This document shows positions 1 through 7,215 of a DNA stretch of 23,523 bases, one piece after another. The first letter of the stretch is position 1. Each line of letters begins with the position of its first letter. Both the position numbers and the translations under genes were made by a program. The notes beneath the pieces were generated by a model, which ran no database searches, had not been told where the DNA came from, and worked only from the letters and a program-made list of their open reading frames with translations. The DNA lies in the NCBI GenBank assembly GCA_964648465.1, contig CAZYMU010000038.1, forward strand, positions 1-23,523, written 5' to 3'. The DNA comes from Aminicenans sp964648465 (GTDB lineage Bacteria; Acidobacteriota; Aminicenantia; Aminicenantales; Aminicenantaceae).

Positions 1-117
1 CATAAAGGCTAAATCTTTCAATGTCGCTTCCTCCATCCCCTCAAATTCATATGCTTTTATAAGCAGATTTCATCAAGGTTAAATAATGGTATCGGCATTC
101 TTTATGAATAATTCAGG
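1..117 (-). repeat. Dispersed repeat copy, left window end
   Basis: Bases 1-53 are the reverse complement of 23469-23521 with one mismatch, and of 20877-20929 with four mismatches. The motif ATGAATAATTCAGG at 104-117 is the reverse complement of the CCTGAATTATTCAT motif that opens the copies at 20827 and 21276. The stretch between (54-103) is much more diverged than in the other copies. No complete open reading frame is present. This is a partial copy of the same repeat family seen at 20827-21487 and at the right end. Confidence 0.85.
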
Positions 118-165
118 CTAACTGATAAGGCTAAACACATTTTAGAGTTTTAATATATCAAAAGG

Positions 166-195
166 TTGACTTTCATTGTCTAAACAAATTAGAAT
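166..195 (+). promoter_or_regulatory. Predicted sigma-70 type promoter of the FBP aldolase/phosphatase gene
   Basis: TTGACT (166-171) and TAGAAT (190-195) are separated by 18 bases and each matches the consensus hexamer at five of six positions. Transcription would begin near base 202, about 33 bases before the start codon. The ribosome binding site AGGAGG lies at 223-228. The promoter is just downstream of the repeat copy at the window end. Prediction by eye only. Confidence 0.5.
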
Positions 196-234
196 TACTC
201 TGTCAGTGAAAAATATATATTTTAGGAGGCATAA

Positions 235-1341
235 ATGGAAATTACTCTCAGTGTCTTAAAAGCAGACATAGGCAGCATTGGAGGCCATATTATACCCAGC
301 AAAGCAATAATAAATGAAGTTAAAAATTTTGTTCAGTCAAACGGTAAGAACTTAATAATTGACTCTTATTTCAGTCATACGGGTGATGATATTGCTATTT
401 TATGTTCTCACGAAAGAGGCATATCTGATGAAAAAATTCATAAGCTGGCCTGGGATGCTTTTCTGGCAGGAACAAGCGTAGCTAAAAAACAGGGCCTTTA
501 CGGAGCTGGCCAGGACCTCTTGAAAGATGCATTCAGCGGCAACATAAAGGGACTGGGGCCTGCAGTTGCTGAAATGGAATTTGAAGAACGGCCAAACGAA
601 CCATTTGTCTTTTTCGCTGCTGATAAAACAGATCCGGGAGCATATAATCTGCCGTTTTATCTCGCTTTTGCTGATCCAATGTACTGTGCTGGACTCATAT
701 TAAGCCCCAAGATGAACAAGGGTTTCACTTTTCGCATCATTGATGTTGGGTACACTGAAAAAGACAAGATTGTTGACCTCAATAGTCCAGAAGATATCTA
801 TGACATAGCTGCCCTGCTGAGGGATAATGAACGATATGTCATAGAAAGCATTTATTCCAGAAACACAGGAAACCAGGCACTTTCTATCTCCACCACCCGT
901 CTCCATAATATAGCAGGGAAATACACGGGAAAAGACGACCCAGTAGCATTGTGCCGGGTTCAGGGAGAGTTTCCGGCAACCGGAGAAGTACTGGCTCCGT
1001 TTCAAATCGGGCATTTAGTCGCTGGATTTATGAGAGGCAGCCACACAGGCCCGCTGATGCCGTGCAAGCTTAACTGCACAATTTCATATTTCGACGGGCC
1101 TCCGGTAGTAACTGGAGCCGCTTTCTGTGTAAAAGATGGCAAACTAACCGAATCAACCGATGTTTTTGACCATCCTTACTGGGATTATGTAAGAACAAAA
1201 GTCTCTGAGAAAGCTACAGCAATCAGGCAGCAAGGATTCTCCGGGGCTGCCATGCTTTCTTACAGCGAGTTAGAATATGGTGGTATTGTCGACAAGTTAG
1301 AAAAACTTGAAAAGAAATTCAAGTTTAAAGATTCAATTTAA
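235..1341 (+). CDS. Fructose-1,6-bisphosphate aldolase/phosphatase (class V FBPase)
   Basis: A cytoplasmic bifunctional gluconeogenic enzyme. It condenses dihydroxyacetone phosphate with glyceraldehyde-3-phosphate and then dephosphorylates the product to fructose-6-phosphate. The 368-residue length is normal for the family. Visible family features are the N-terminal metal site (Asp11, His18), the SHTGDD motif near residue 50, the LPFYLAFADPMYCAG block, and KYTGK at 229-233. In KYTGK, Tyr230 and Lys233 match the Tyr/Lys pair (Tyr229 and Lys232 in characterised archaeal enzymes) used for the Schiff base. A strong AGGAGG precedes the ATG. The family is typical of archaea and deep-branching bacteria and fits a gluconeogenic or autotrophic-type carbon metabolism. 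The next gene begins 45 bases downstream, so co-transcription is possible. Identification is firm. The gene symbol is left blank because usage varies. Confidence 0.93.
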   Translation: MEITLSVLKADIGSIGGHIIPSKAIINEVKNFVQSNGKNLIIDSYFSHTGDDIAILCSHERGISDEKIHKLAWDAFLAGTSVAKKQGLYGAGQDLLKDAFSGNIKGLGPAVAEMEFEERPNEPFVFFAADKTDPGAYNLPFYLAFADPMYCAGLILSPKMNKGFTFRIIDVGYTEKDKIVDLNSPEDIYDIAALLRDNERYVIESIYSRNTGNQALSISTTRLHNIAGKYTGKDDPVALCRVQGEFPATGEVLAPFQIGHLVAGFMRGSHTGPLMPCKLNCTISYFDGPPVVTGAAFCVKDGKLTESTDVFDHPYWDYVRTKVSEKATAIRQQGFSGAAMLSYSELEYGGIVDKLEKLEKKFKFKDSI

Positions 1342-1386
1342 AGATTTATACAAAATTAAAATTTCCATATTCAGAGCTAGATTCCT

Positions 1387-1809
1387 ATGAAGAAATATAA
1401 GAATCCTTCTCCCACGGCAGATATTATTATCGAGATAGAAAGAGAGGACGGAAAACAGGGAATTGTTCTTATCAACCGAAAATATCCTCCTTATGGATGG
1501 GCAATTCCAGGTGGCTTTGTTAATTACGGCGAATCTTTAGAGCAGGCTGCAGTACGAGAGGCCAAAGAAGAAACATGCCTTGACATTCAGATTAAAAGAC
1601 AGATGCATACATACTCAGACCCTAAACGTGATCAGCGCAAACATACTATTACAACCGTTTTCATCGCCACTGCCTGCGGAAAACCCACTGCACAGGATGA
1701 TGCAAAAGAAGTTAGGATATTCACAAAGGAAGAAATCAATTTTCCTCTTGCATTCGACCATCAAAAGATCCTAACAGATTATTTTAACAAGAAAAAAACG
1801 AAGTTATAA
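1387..1809 (+). CDS. Nudix hydrolase (MutT/ADP-ribose pyrophosphatase-like)
   Basis: A 140-residue single-domain Nudix protein that would hydrolyse a nucleoside diphosphate linked to another moiety. The Nudix box is clear around residues 42-64: GGFVNYGE, then REAKEET, which supplies the catalytic glutamates and metal ligands. The final Gly of the consensus GX5EX7REUXEEXGU is replaced by Cys. The substrate cannot be read from the sequence. The phrase YGWAIPGGFV resembles ADP-ribose pyrophosphatase and NADH pyrophosphatase type members, but this is only a hint. Its TAA stop overlaps by one base the ATG of the DUF2007 gene, so the two are probably translated together. Confidence 0.88.
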   Translation: MKKYKNPSPTADIIIEIEREDGKQGIVLINRKYPPYGWAIPGGFVNYGESLEQAAVREAKEETCLDIQIKRQMHTYSDPKRDQRKHTITTVFIATACGKPTAQDDAKEVRIFTKEEINFPLAFDHQKILTDYFNKKKTKL

Positions 1810-2063
1810 TGAATAACAGAAAACAAAAAATCGATAAAGATTCCCGATTTAAACAGGTTCATTCGGTCTGGGGACCCGTGGAAGCGGAAGTAGTAAAAAG
1901 TTACCTTAAAAGCCATGGTATCTCCTGCTTTTTTAGGGGACTAGTTGTCCAATCTGTCCATGCTTTCTCTATGGACGGCCTTGGCGAGATAAAAATATTC
2001 GTTAAAGAAAAAGACTATGACCTTGCAATAAAACTGCTAGAGGAAAAATTATTTACGAAATAG
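1809..2063 (+). CDS. DUF2007 family small protein
   Basis: An 84-residue soluble protein. The pattern of a WGPVEAEVVKSYLKSHGI helix, a FRG...GLGEIKIFV strand region and a closing DLAIKLLEE helix is that of DUF2007 (putative signal-transducing protein). Members usually begin by binding or sensing through a ferredoxin-like fold, with the segment (A/V)xxLxxxGI near the N-terminus. No catalytic residues are apparent and the true role is unknown. It overlaps the Nudix gene by one base and is followed by a 260-base gap before the dcw cluster, so it is likely the last gene of the upstream unit. Confidence 0.75.
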   Translation: MNNRKQKIDKDSRFKQVHSVWGPVEAEVVKSYLKSHGISCFFRGLVVQSVHAFSMDGLGEIKIFVKEKDYDLAIKLLEEKLFTK

Positions 2064-2114
2064 AAATACCACAAGCCCAAACATCCTATTTCTCAGGAAC
2101 ACACATTCCCTTCT

Positions 2115-2136
2115 TAGCCTGATTTATTCTAGGCTA
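2115..2136. other. Small inverted repeat in the intergenic gap
   Basis: TAGCCT (2115-2120) and AGGCTA (2131-2136) can pair around a 10-base loop, 50 bases after the DUF2007 stop codon. No T-run follows, so it is a poor candidate for an intrinsic terminator. The rest of the gap (2064-2282) is AT-rich and I see nothing else definite in it. Confidence 0.25.
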
Positions 2137-2282
2137 GGCAAATATCATAATATCAGTTTTGTCATAAACAATTATTCACAAGCCGACCCAGTCATACAGC
2201 CTACCCTATATAGTATATATTTTCAGTTAGGTACATTATATAGAAATCCCATAAAATACTGACATATTTCCCTATTTTTTCC

Positions 2283-2311
2283 TTGACATTACAAACAATC
2301 TTACATATATT
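2283..2311 (+). promoter_or_regulatory. Main dcw cluster promoter (Pmra)
   Basis: TTGACA (2283-2288) is a perfect -35 hexamer. A 17-base spacer leads to TATATT (2306-2311), which matches the -10 consensus at five of six positions. The predicted start of transcription is near base 2318, immediately upstream of the MraZ operator repeats. This is the expected layout for the promoter driving mraZ and the downstream division genes. Confidence 0.7.
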
Positions 2312-2321
2312 TTAATAAAAA

Positions 2322-2346
2322 TGGGATGAAACGGGACAAAATGGGA
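2322..2346 (+). promoter_or_regulatory. MraZ operator: three TGGGA-type repeats with 10-base period
   Basis: TGGGA (2322-2326), CGGGA (2332-2336) and TGGGA (2342-2346) are each separated by exactly five bases. MraZ is known to bind TGGGN direct repeats with five-base spacers in front of its own operon, so this is a textbook site. It lies just downstream of the predicted transcription start and overlaps the possible start codons of mraZ, so bound MraZ would block transcription initiation or early elongation. The middle repeat is imperfect (C for T). Confidence 0.75.
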
Positions 2347-2808
2347 AATTATTTAATCGGAAGCTACAAAGCACGCTTTGATAAAGGCGGAAGAATAAAG
2401 ATACCAGAAAAATTCCGCGCAGCTATCGAAGAAGAGTATGGAAAAGAAGTATTCATTACTTCCTTGACAGATGAAGCTGTCCAGATCTATCCACTTTCAG
2501 TGTGGAAAAAACTTGCAGGTATTACCGAAGAGGGCCTTATCCATCTTAAGCCTGATGTCAGAATGTTTATGCTCCGAGTCAACCTGAAAGGCACTCAATA
2601 TGAAATAGATTCTAAAGGACGTGTTTTAATCAGTCAAGCAATGAAAGAAAAAGCAAAACTCGAAGACGAAGTAGAAGTAATAGGCCTTAACAATCATTTA
2701 GAAATCTGGAGCAAAAATGTCATCAACAAAATGCTCGACCAAAATCCTCTGACGGATGAAGACTTCGAACGCATATCAGAACTTACAACAAAGGGAAAAA
2801 GAGAATGA
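2341..2808 (+). CDS. mraZ: Transcriptional regulator MraZ
   Basis: A ring-forming DNA-binding protein with two SpoVT/AbrB-like domains that represses the dcw promoter. The first domain shows GSYKARFDKGGRIKIPEKFRAAI near the N-terminus and the second shows YEIDSKGRVLISQAM; each has the family's D-x-K/G-G-R signature. I place the start at ATG 2341, giving 155 residues, because other MraZ proteins begin only two residues before the conserved Gly of GSY. An in-frame ATG at 2326 would add five residues, but it falls within about ten bases of the predicted transcript start. No good ribosome binding site precedes either start; GGGA at 2333-2336 is the best. The stop overlaps rsmH (ATGA). Confidence 0.93.
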   Translation: MGNYLIGSYKARFDKGGRIKIPEKFRAAIEEEYGKEVFITSLTDEAVQIYPLSVWKKLAGITEEGLIHLKPDVRMFMLRVNLKGTQYEIDSKGRVLISQAMKEKAKLEDEVEVIGLNNHLEIWSKNVINKMLDQNPLTDEDFERISELTTKGKRE

Positions 2809-3701
2809 ACGGGAAAGGCCATGTTCCTGTTCTTTCAGAAGAAGTGCTCCATTATCTCGATGTGACAAGAAAAGGCACTTATATAGACTGCACAATTGGT
2901 TTAGGAGGTCACTCACTCGAAATACTGAAAAGAAACAAGGAAGCTTCTCTTATCGGATTCGACATTGATGAAAAATCTCTGTTAGAGGCAAAAGAAAATC
3001 TTAAGCCCTATGCAGAGAGAGTCGAACTTTATCACTCAGATTTCATATATTTTCCTGACCTAAAAATTGATTTTTCCACCATCCGCGGTGTGCTTCTAGA
3101 TTTGGGCATTTCATCCTTCCAACTCGATTCTCCAGAAAGAGGATTCAGTTATAATAATGAAGGCCCTCTTGATATGAGGATGGACTTCCGGAACAAAATC
3201 ACGGCATCAAAAGTGATAAACAAATACTCAGAACATAGACTTGCCAAAATATTTCGCGAATATGGAGAAGTAAGACCTGCAAAAAGGTTAGCAAGAGAAA
3301 TTTCCTCGAAAAGGAAAGTCAAAAAAATCGAAACTACGACTCAGCTCTTCCAAATTGTTGAAAAACTCTTCCGGTGGAGACCCCAGAGAGGAAAGACTCA
3401 CCCTGCGGCAAAAGTTTTTCAAGCCATCCGAATCGAAGTTAACCAAGAGTTAAAAAATCTCTCAAACTTTCTAGAAAGAATTGCACAAAAAATCCCTCCA
3501 AAATCCCGTATAATCATTATTTCTTTTCATTCTCTGGAGGATAGGATTATAAAACATACATTTGCCAATCTGGCTTCACCCATGAATGCCAACCCCCTGC
3601 TCAAAATCTTGACTAAAAAACCTGTTGTTCCCTCCGAAAAAGAAATTTCCCTTAACTTCAGATCAAGGTCGGCCAAATTAAGAGCCAGTGAAAGAATCTA
3701 G
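2805..3701 (+). CDS. rsmH: 16S rRNA (cytosine(1402)-N(4))-methyltransferase RsmH (MraW)
   Basis: A SAM-dependent methyltransferase that modifies C1402 in the decoding site of 16S rRNA. The 298-residue length is slightly shorter than the usual 310 or so. Recognisable motifs are HVPVLSEEVLHYL at the N-terminus, CTIGLGGHS (SAM loop), GFDIDEKSL, LDLGISSFQLD, RGFSYNNEGPLDMRM and the C-terminal SFHSLEDRIIK. It begins inside the mraZ stop (4-base overlap) and ends directly against the ftsL start codon, so it is part of a tightly coupled operon. Confidence 0.97.
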   Translation: MNGKGHVPVLSEEVLHYLDVTRKGTYIDCTIGLGGHSLEILKRNKEASLIGFDIDEKSLLEAKENLKPYAERVELYHSDFIYFPDLKIDFSTIRGVLLDLGISSFQLDSPERGFSYNNEGPLDMRMDFRNKITASKVINKYSEHRLAKIFREYGEVRPAKRLAREISSKRKVKKIETTTQLFQIVEKLFRWRPQRGKTHPAAKVFQAIRIEVNQELKNLSNFLERIAQKIPPKSRIIIISFHSLEDRIIKHTFANLASPMNANPLLKILTKKPVVPSEKEISLNFRSRSAKLRASERI

Positions 3702-3995
3702 ATGGTTAGAAAAAAATTCAGCAAAGCACAGATTATCATAAGCATTTTCTGCACAATAATTTTAACATTTTTTCTAATATTCTATATTTGGCATCAGGCA
3801 AAATCTATCAGACTTGGGTATGAAACAAGAAAACTGGAAGAAGAAATTCTCTCTCTAAAAAAAGAAATCGAAAAACTGGAAGTAAAAAAATCGTCCCTTC
3901 TTTCCCTCGAAAGGGTAGAAAAAATTGCCAGGGAAGAACTGAAACTCAAATCCCCGGAAAAGGAACAGATTATCCGTGATGACTTTGATCAATAG
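3702..3995 (+). CDS. ftsL: Cell division protein FtsL-like
   Basis: A 97-residue bitopic membrane protein. It has a short basic cytoplasmic start, one transmembrane helix at about residues 9-30, then a charged, leucine-rich coiled coil at about 41-80 (LEEEILSLKKEIEKLE), followed by RVEKIAREELKLKSP, the typical end of FtsL/DivIC proteins. FtsL pairs with FtsB/DivIC and FtsQ and activates FtsW/FtsI in the periplasm. Sequence conservation in this family is very low, so the call rests on topology and on its place between rsmH and ftsI. The ATG follows the rsmH stop with no gap. Confidence 0.85.
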   Translation: MVRKKFSKAQIIISIFCTIILTFFLIFYIWHQAKSIRLGYETRKLEEEILSLKKEIEKLEVKKSSLLSLERVEKIAREELKLKSPEKEQIIRDDFDQ

Positions 3996-4013
3996 TCTTA
4001 AGAGCAAGGCTCA

Positions 4014-5750
4014 ATGAAAAATTTGTATCAGAAAAAAATAAAAAAAAGAACTATTATCCTGACCTTTTTCCTAGCACTCTGGCTCTGTGTGCTTATCTCT
4101 CGTCTCATCCAGCTTCAGGTCATAAACTATCCACGTTTTAGAAAGGAAGTAATTGAACAGAATCAAAACAAGAAAATAATCAATCCCAAACGGGGTACAA
4201 TATATGACCGCTCCGGCACTATCCTAGCACAAAGTCTCCCAGTACAGTCTGTTTTTTGTTCCCCTTTGGACGATGAACCGATGGATATCCAGCTGGAGAA
4301 AATTAATAAATTAAGGCAAATTCTGCACTTATCTAACAAACATGCACAGACCATTAAAAAAAGGATAGAAAAAAATGATCACTTTATATGGATAAAACGA
4401 AAAATCGACCTGGCAACAGCAGAAAAGGCGAAAAATTTACATTTGAATGGAGTTCAATTCATAGAAGAGAACAAGAGGTTCTATCCACAACAAAAACTGG
4501 CAGCCCATATCATAGGAAGGGTAAACATAGATGATGAAGGACAAAGTGGGATTGAATACAAATATAACTCCACATTACAGGGAAAAAAAGGACAAGGTAT
4601 CGTTTTAAGAGATGCAAAGAGAAGAGGATACATGTTTCAAACATTAAAAGAACCGCAGCCTGGAATTGATTTAGTCCTGACGATTGATGAAACAATCCAG
4701 TACATTGCTGAAGAAGAACTGCAAAAAGCTATTCACAGAACTAAAGCAAGTTGGGGCACAGTTGTTATTTCACAGCCATTCAGTGGAGAAATTCTTGCAA
4801 TGGCAAATTACCCCATATTCAGTCATGATTCTCCCCGGCTCGATAGAAACGGGGCAATCCATCACACTTATGCCCCCGGCTCGACTTTTAAGATCATCAC
4901 TGCTTCCGCAGCTATCGAATCAGGAAGAGTAAATTTTAAAGATCAATATGACTGCAGTATGGGATTTATTTCTATCGCTGGACAGAAAATCAGAGATCAT
5001 AAAAAATATGGGACACTTTCGTTTCCTGAAGTTATCATTCATTCCTCCAATGTAGGGACAATTCAAGTAGGCCAGCAGGTTGGAGAAGAGAATCTTTACA
5101 AAACAATAACAGGCTTTGGCTTCGGACAAAAGACCGAAATTGACCTTCCAGCCGAGGAGAAAGGTATTTTCAGATCCATAAAAGACTGGACTAAAATATC
5201 TGCTGCTTCTCTTTCCATCGGGTACGAAATCTCAGTAACCGCGATCCAAATGCTGCAGGCAGTAAACGTCATTGCCAATAAAGGTGTCATCACACGACCC
5301 AAAATAGTTAAGAAAATCTTAGATCCTTCAATAGGGGCAAAAAAGATCCCACTTCAATTCAAAAGAGTAATCTCCGAAGAAACTGCTACGCGGCTAACCT
5401 CAATTTTTCGAGAAGTTACAAAAACAGGAACAGGAAAAGAAGCCCAAGTTAAAGGCTACGATGTTGCAGGAAAAACAGGGACAGCTCAAAAATTAGATCC
5501 TTCAACAGGACACTATTCTTCCCGGGCCCACACTGCTTCTTTTGCTGGGTTTGTACCTGCTGATAAACCTGTTATTTCCATGATTATAGTCATAGATGAA
5601 CCCCAGGGACAATATTACGGCGGACAAGTTGCAGCCCCTGTCTTCCGAGAGATAGCTGTTCAAGTTCTTAGATACTTACATATTCCTCCACAAAAAATCT
5701 TATCTGAACATATAATTACGGCAAAATATTGGAGACAGGACAAGAAATGA
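4014..5750 (+). CDS. ftsI: Peptidoglycan D,D-transpeptidase FtsI (PBP3-like)
   Basis: A class B penicillin-binding protein that cross-links septal peptidoglycan. It has a single N-terminal membrane anchor (about residues 13-33), a pedestal domain containing NPKRGTIYDRSG, and a transpeptidase domain with all three penicillin-binding motifs: STFK with nucleophile Ser290, SSN at 344-346, and KTGT from Lys487. At 578 residues there is no room for C-terminal PASTA domains, which argues against a sporulation or Gram-positive type PBP. AAGG at 4006-4009 is the ribosome binding site. The end overlaps the murE start (ATGA). It should work with FtsW encoded downstream. Confidence 0.96.
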   Translation: MKNLYQKKIKKRTIILTFFLALWLCVLISRLIQLQVINYPRFRKEVIEQNQNKKIINPKRGTIYDRSGTILAQSLPVQSVFCSPLDDEPMDIQLEKINKLRQILHLSNKHAQTIKKRIEKNDHFIWIKRKIDLATAEKAKNLHLNGVQFIEENKRFYPQQKLAAHIIGRVNIDDEGQSGIEYKYNSTLQGKKGQGIVLRDAKRRGYMFQTLKEPQPGIDLVLTIDETIQYIAEEELQKAIHRTKASWGTVVISQPFSGEILAMANYPIFSHDSPRLDRNGAIHHTYAPGSTFKIITASAAIESGRVNFKDQYDCSMGFISIAGQKIRDHKKYGTLSFPEVIIHSSNVGTIQVGQQVGEENLYKTITGFGFGQKTEIDLPAEEKGIFRSIKDWTKISAASLSIGYEISVTAIQMLQAVNVIANKGVITRPKIVKKILDPSIGAKKIPLQFKRVISEETATRLTSIFREVTKTGTGKEAQVKGYDVAGKTGTAQKLDPSTGHYSSRAHTASFAGFVPADKPVISMIIVIDEPQGQYYGGQVAAPVFREIAVQVLRYLHIPPQKILSEHIITAKYWRQDKK

Positions 5751-7213
5751 GACTAAAGGATTTACTCGAAGGAATTTCAGTCTTGCAATTCATCGGAAAT
5801 AAAGATGAAGAGATCCAGGGTATATCCTATTCCTCAAAAACAGTCCGGCCCAGTTATTTATTTGCAGCTTTAAAAGGAGAAAAATCTGATGGGTTTAATT
5901 TTACAGTAGAGGCACTTACAAACGGTGCAGCAGCGGTTCTTTCAGATAGGCCCATGCCAGCAGATTTTAAGAAAACCTGGATACAAGCATCAGATGCAAG
6001 GAAAACTCTGGCTCTTTGCTCTGCTAATTTTTACTCACATCCGTCAAAAAAAATTAAAATTATTGGAGTCACCGGGACAAAAGGAAAAACAACGATCACT
6101 TATTTGCTCGAAGAAATAATCAAAAAAGCTGGTTTTCATCCAGGGATCATAGGCACAATATCCTATCGATGGCCAAGCATGAAAATTCCGGCTGTAAGAA
6201 CCACCCCCGAAGCTCCTGACTTACATAAAATGTTGAGGAAAATGCTTGACCATGGCACTTCTCACTGTGTAATGGAAGTCTCTTCTCATTCTTTAGAACT
6301 CAAACGGGTAGATGGAATAAATTTTGATGTTGTTGTTTTCTCAAATCTAAGCGGAGAGCATCTGGATTATCATCATTCTATGGAAAAATATTTCCAGGCA
6401 AAAAAAAGACTTTTCTTTCTTAATCGAGGAAAAGGAACGGCTATCATCAATAATGATGATCCGTGGGGGAAAAAATTGATTTCTCAGCTCAATGACCATG
6501 TATTAACATACGGTTTTGAATACCCAGCTCTTATCCGAGTTGAAAAATATGATTTCAACGAAAAGGGCATAAAAGCTTCCATCAAACATCCAGAAGGAAA
6601 TATCTCCGTTACATCTCCGCTTCTAGGTAAACCAAATTTGTATAATATCCTGGCATCGATTTCTTCAGCTTTAACAATGAATATTCCTGTTCCAGCAATA
6701 GAAGAAGGCCTAACCTCGCTTCAAGGAGTTCCGGGAAGGTTCGAAAAAATAAAAAACCAACTCGGACTTAATATTTTTGTGGATTATGCCCATACAGACG
6801 ATGCTTTAAAAAACCTCCTTGAAACTGCCAGAGAATTAAATCCTAGAAAGATAATTCTCGTCTTCGGGGCCGGAGGGGATCGAGATAAAACAAAAAGAGC
6901 AAGGATGGGAAAAATTGCCGGAACTCTTGCTGACTGGACAATTCTTACTTCTGATAATCCCCGTTCAGAGGATCCCCAAGTGATTATTTCAAATATTGAG
7001 GAAGGCGTAAAAAAAACCGGTTCTAATAAATACGAAATCCAGGCTGACAGGGAAAAAGCTATCAAGCAGGCTATTTCCTACGGCAAAAGAGGAGATACTA
7101 TCCTCGTTGCCGGGAAGGGGCATGAAAACTATCAGATAATCAAAGACAAAATATTCCCTTTCGATGATGTGACGGTTGTCAAAAAAATACTGAAAGAGAT
7201 GGAGGAAAGCTGA
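5747..7213 (+). CDS. murE: UDP-MurNAc-L-Ala-D-Glu:meso-diaminopimelate ligase MurE
   Basis: A cytoplasmic ATP-dependent Mur ligase that adds the third amino acid to the stem peptide. The P-loop GVTGTKGKTT is at about 107-116, and the substrate-selecting motif DNPR at 403-406 (DNPRSEDP) is the one found in meso-DAP-adding enzymes rather than lysine-adding ones. I use ATG 5747, which overlaps the ftsI stop as ATGA and has AGGA six bases upstream, giving 488 residues. A TTG at 5729 would add six residues but has no advantage. Domain order is N-terminal UDP-sugar domain, central ATPase and C-terminal domain (DNPR, then VAGKGHENYQ). Confidence 0.97.
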   Translation: MRLKDLLEGISVLQFIGNKDEEIQGISYSSKTVRPSYLFAALKGEKSDGFNFTVEALTNGAAAVLSDRPMPADFKKTWIQASDARKTLALCSANFYSHPSKKIKIIGVTGTKGKTTITYLLEEIIKKAGFHPGIIGTISYRWPSMKIPAVRTTPEAPDLHKMLRKMLDHGTSHCVMEVSSHSLELKRVDGINFDVVVFSNLSGEHLDYHHSMEKYFQAKKRLFFLNRGKGTAIINNDDPWGKKLISQLNDHVLTYGFEYPALIRVEKYDFNEKGIKASIKHPEGNISVTSPLLGKPNLYNILASISSALTMNIPVPAIEEGLTSLQGVPGRFEKIKNQLGLNIFVDYAHTDDALKNLLETARELNPRKIILVFGAGGDRDKTKRARMGKIAGTLADWTILTSDNPRSEDPQVIISNIEEGVKKTGSNKYEIQADREKAIKQAISYGKRGDTILVAGKGHENYQIIKDKIFPFDDVTVVKKILKEMEES

Positions 7214-7215
7214 AA

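Noticed and set aside
1..117. A 23-kb composite transposon bounded by inverted repeats
   Set aside because: The interior is mainly the core dcw cluster, there is no transposase, and further copies of the repeat lie inside. A contig break at a repeat is more likely.
5729..5746. TTG start for murE
   Set aside because: ATG 5747 has a properly spaced AGGA and the ATGA overlap seen elsewhere in the cluster.
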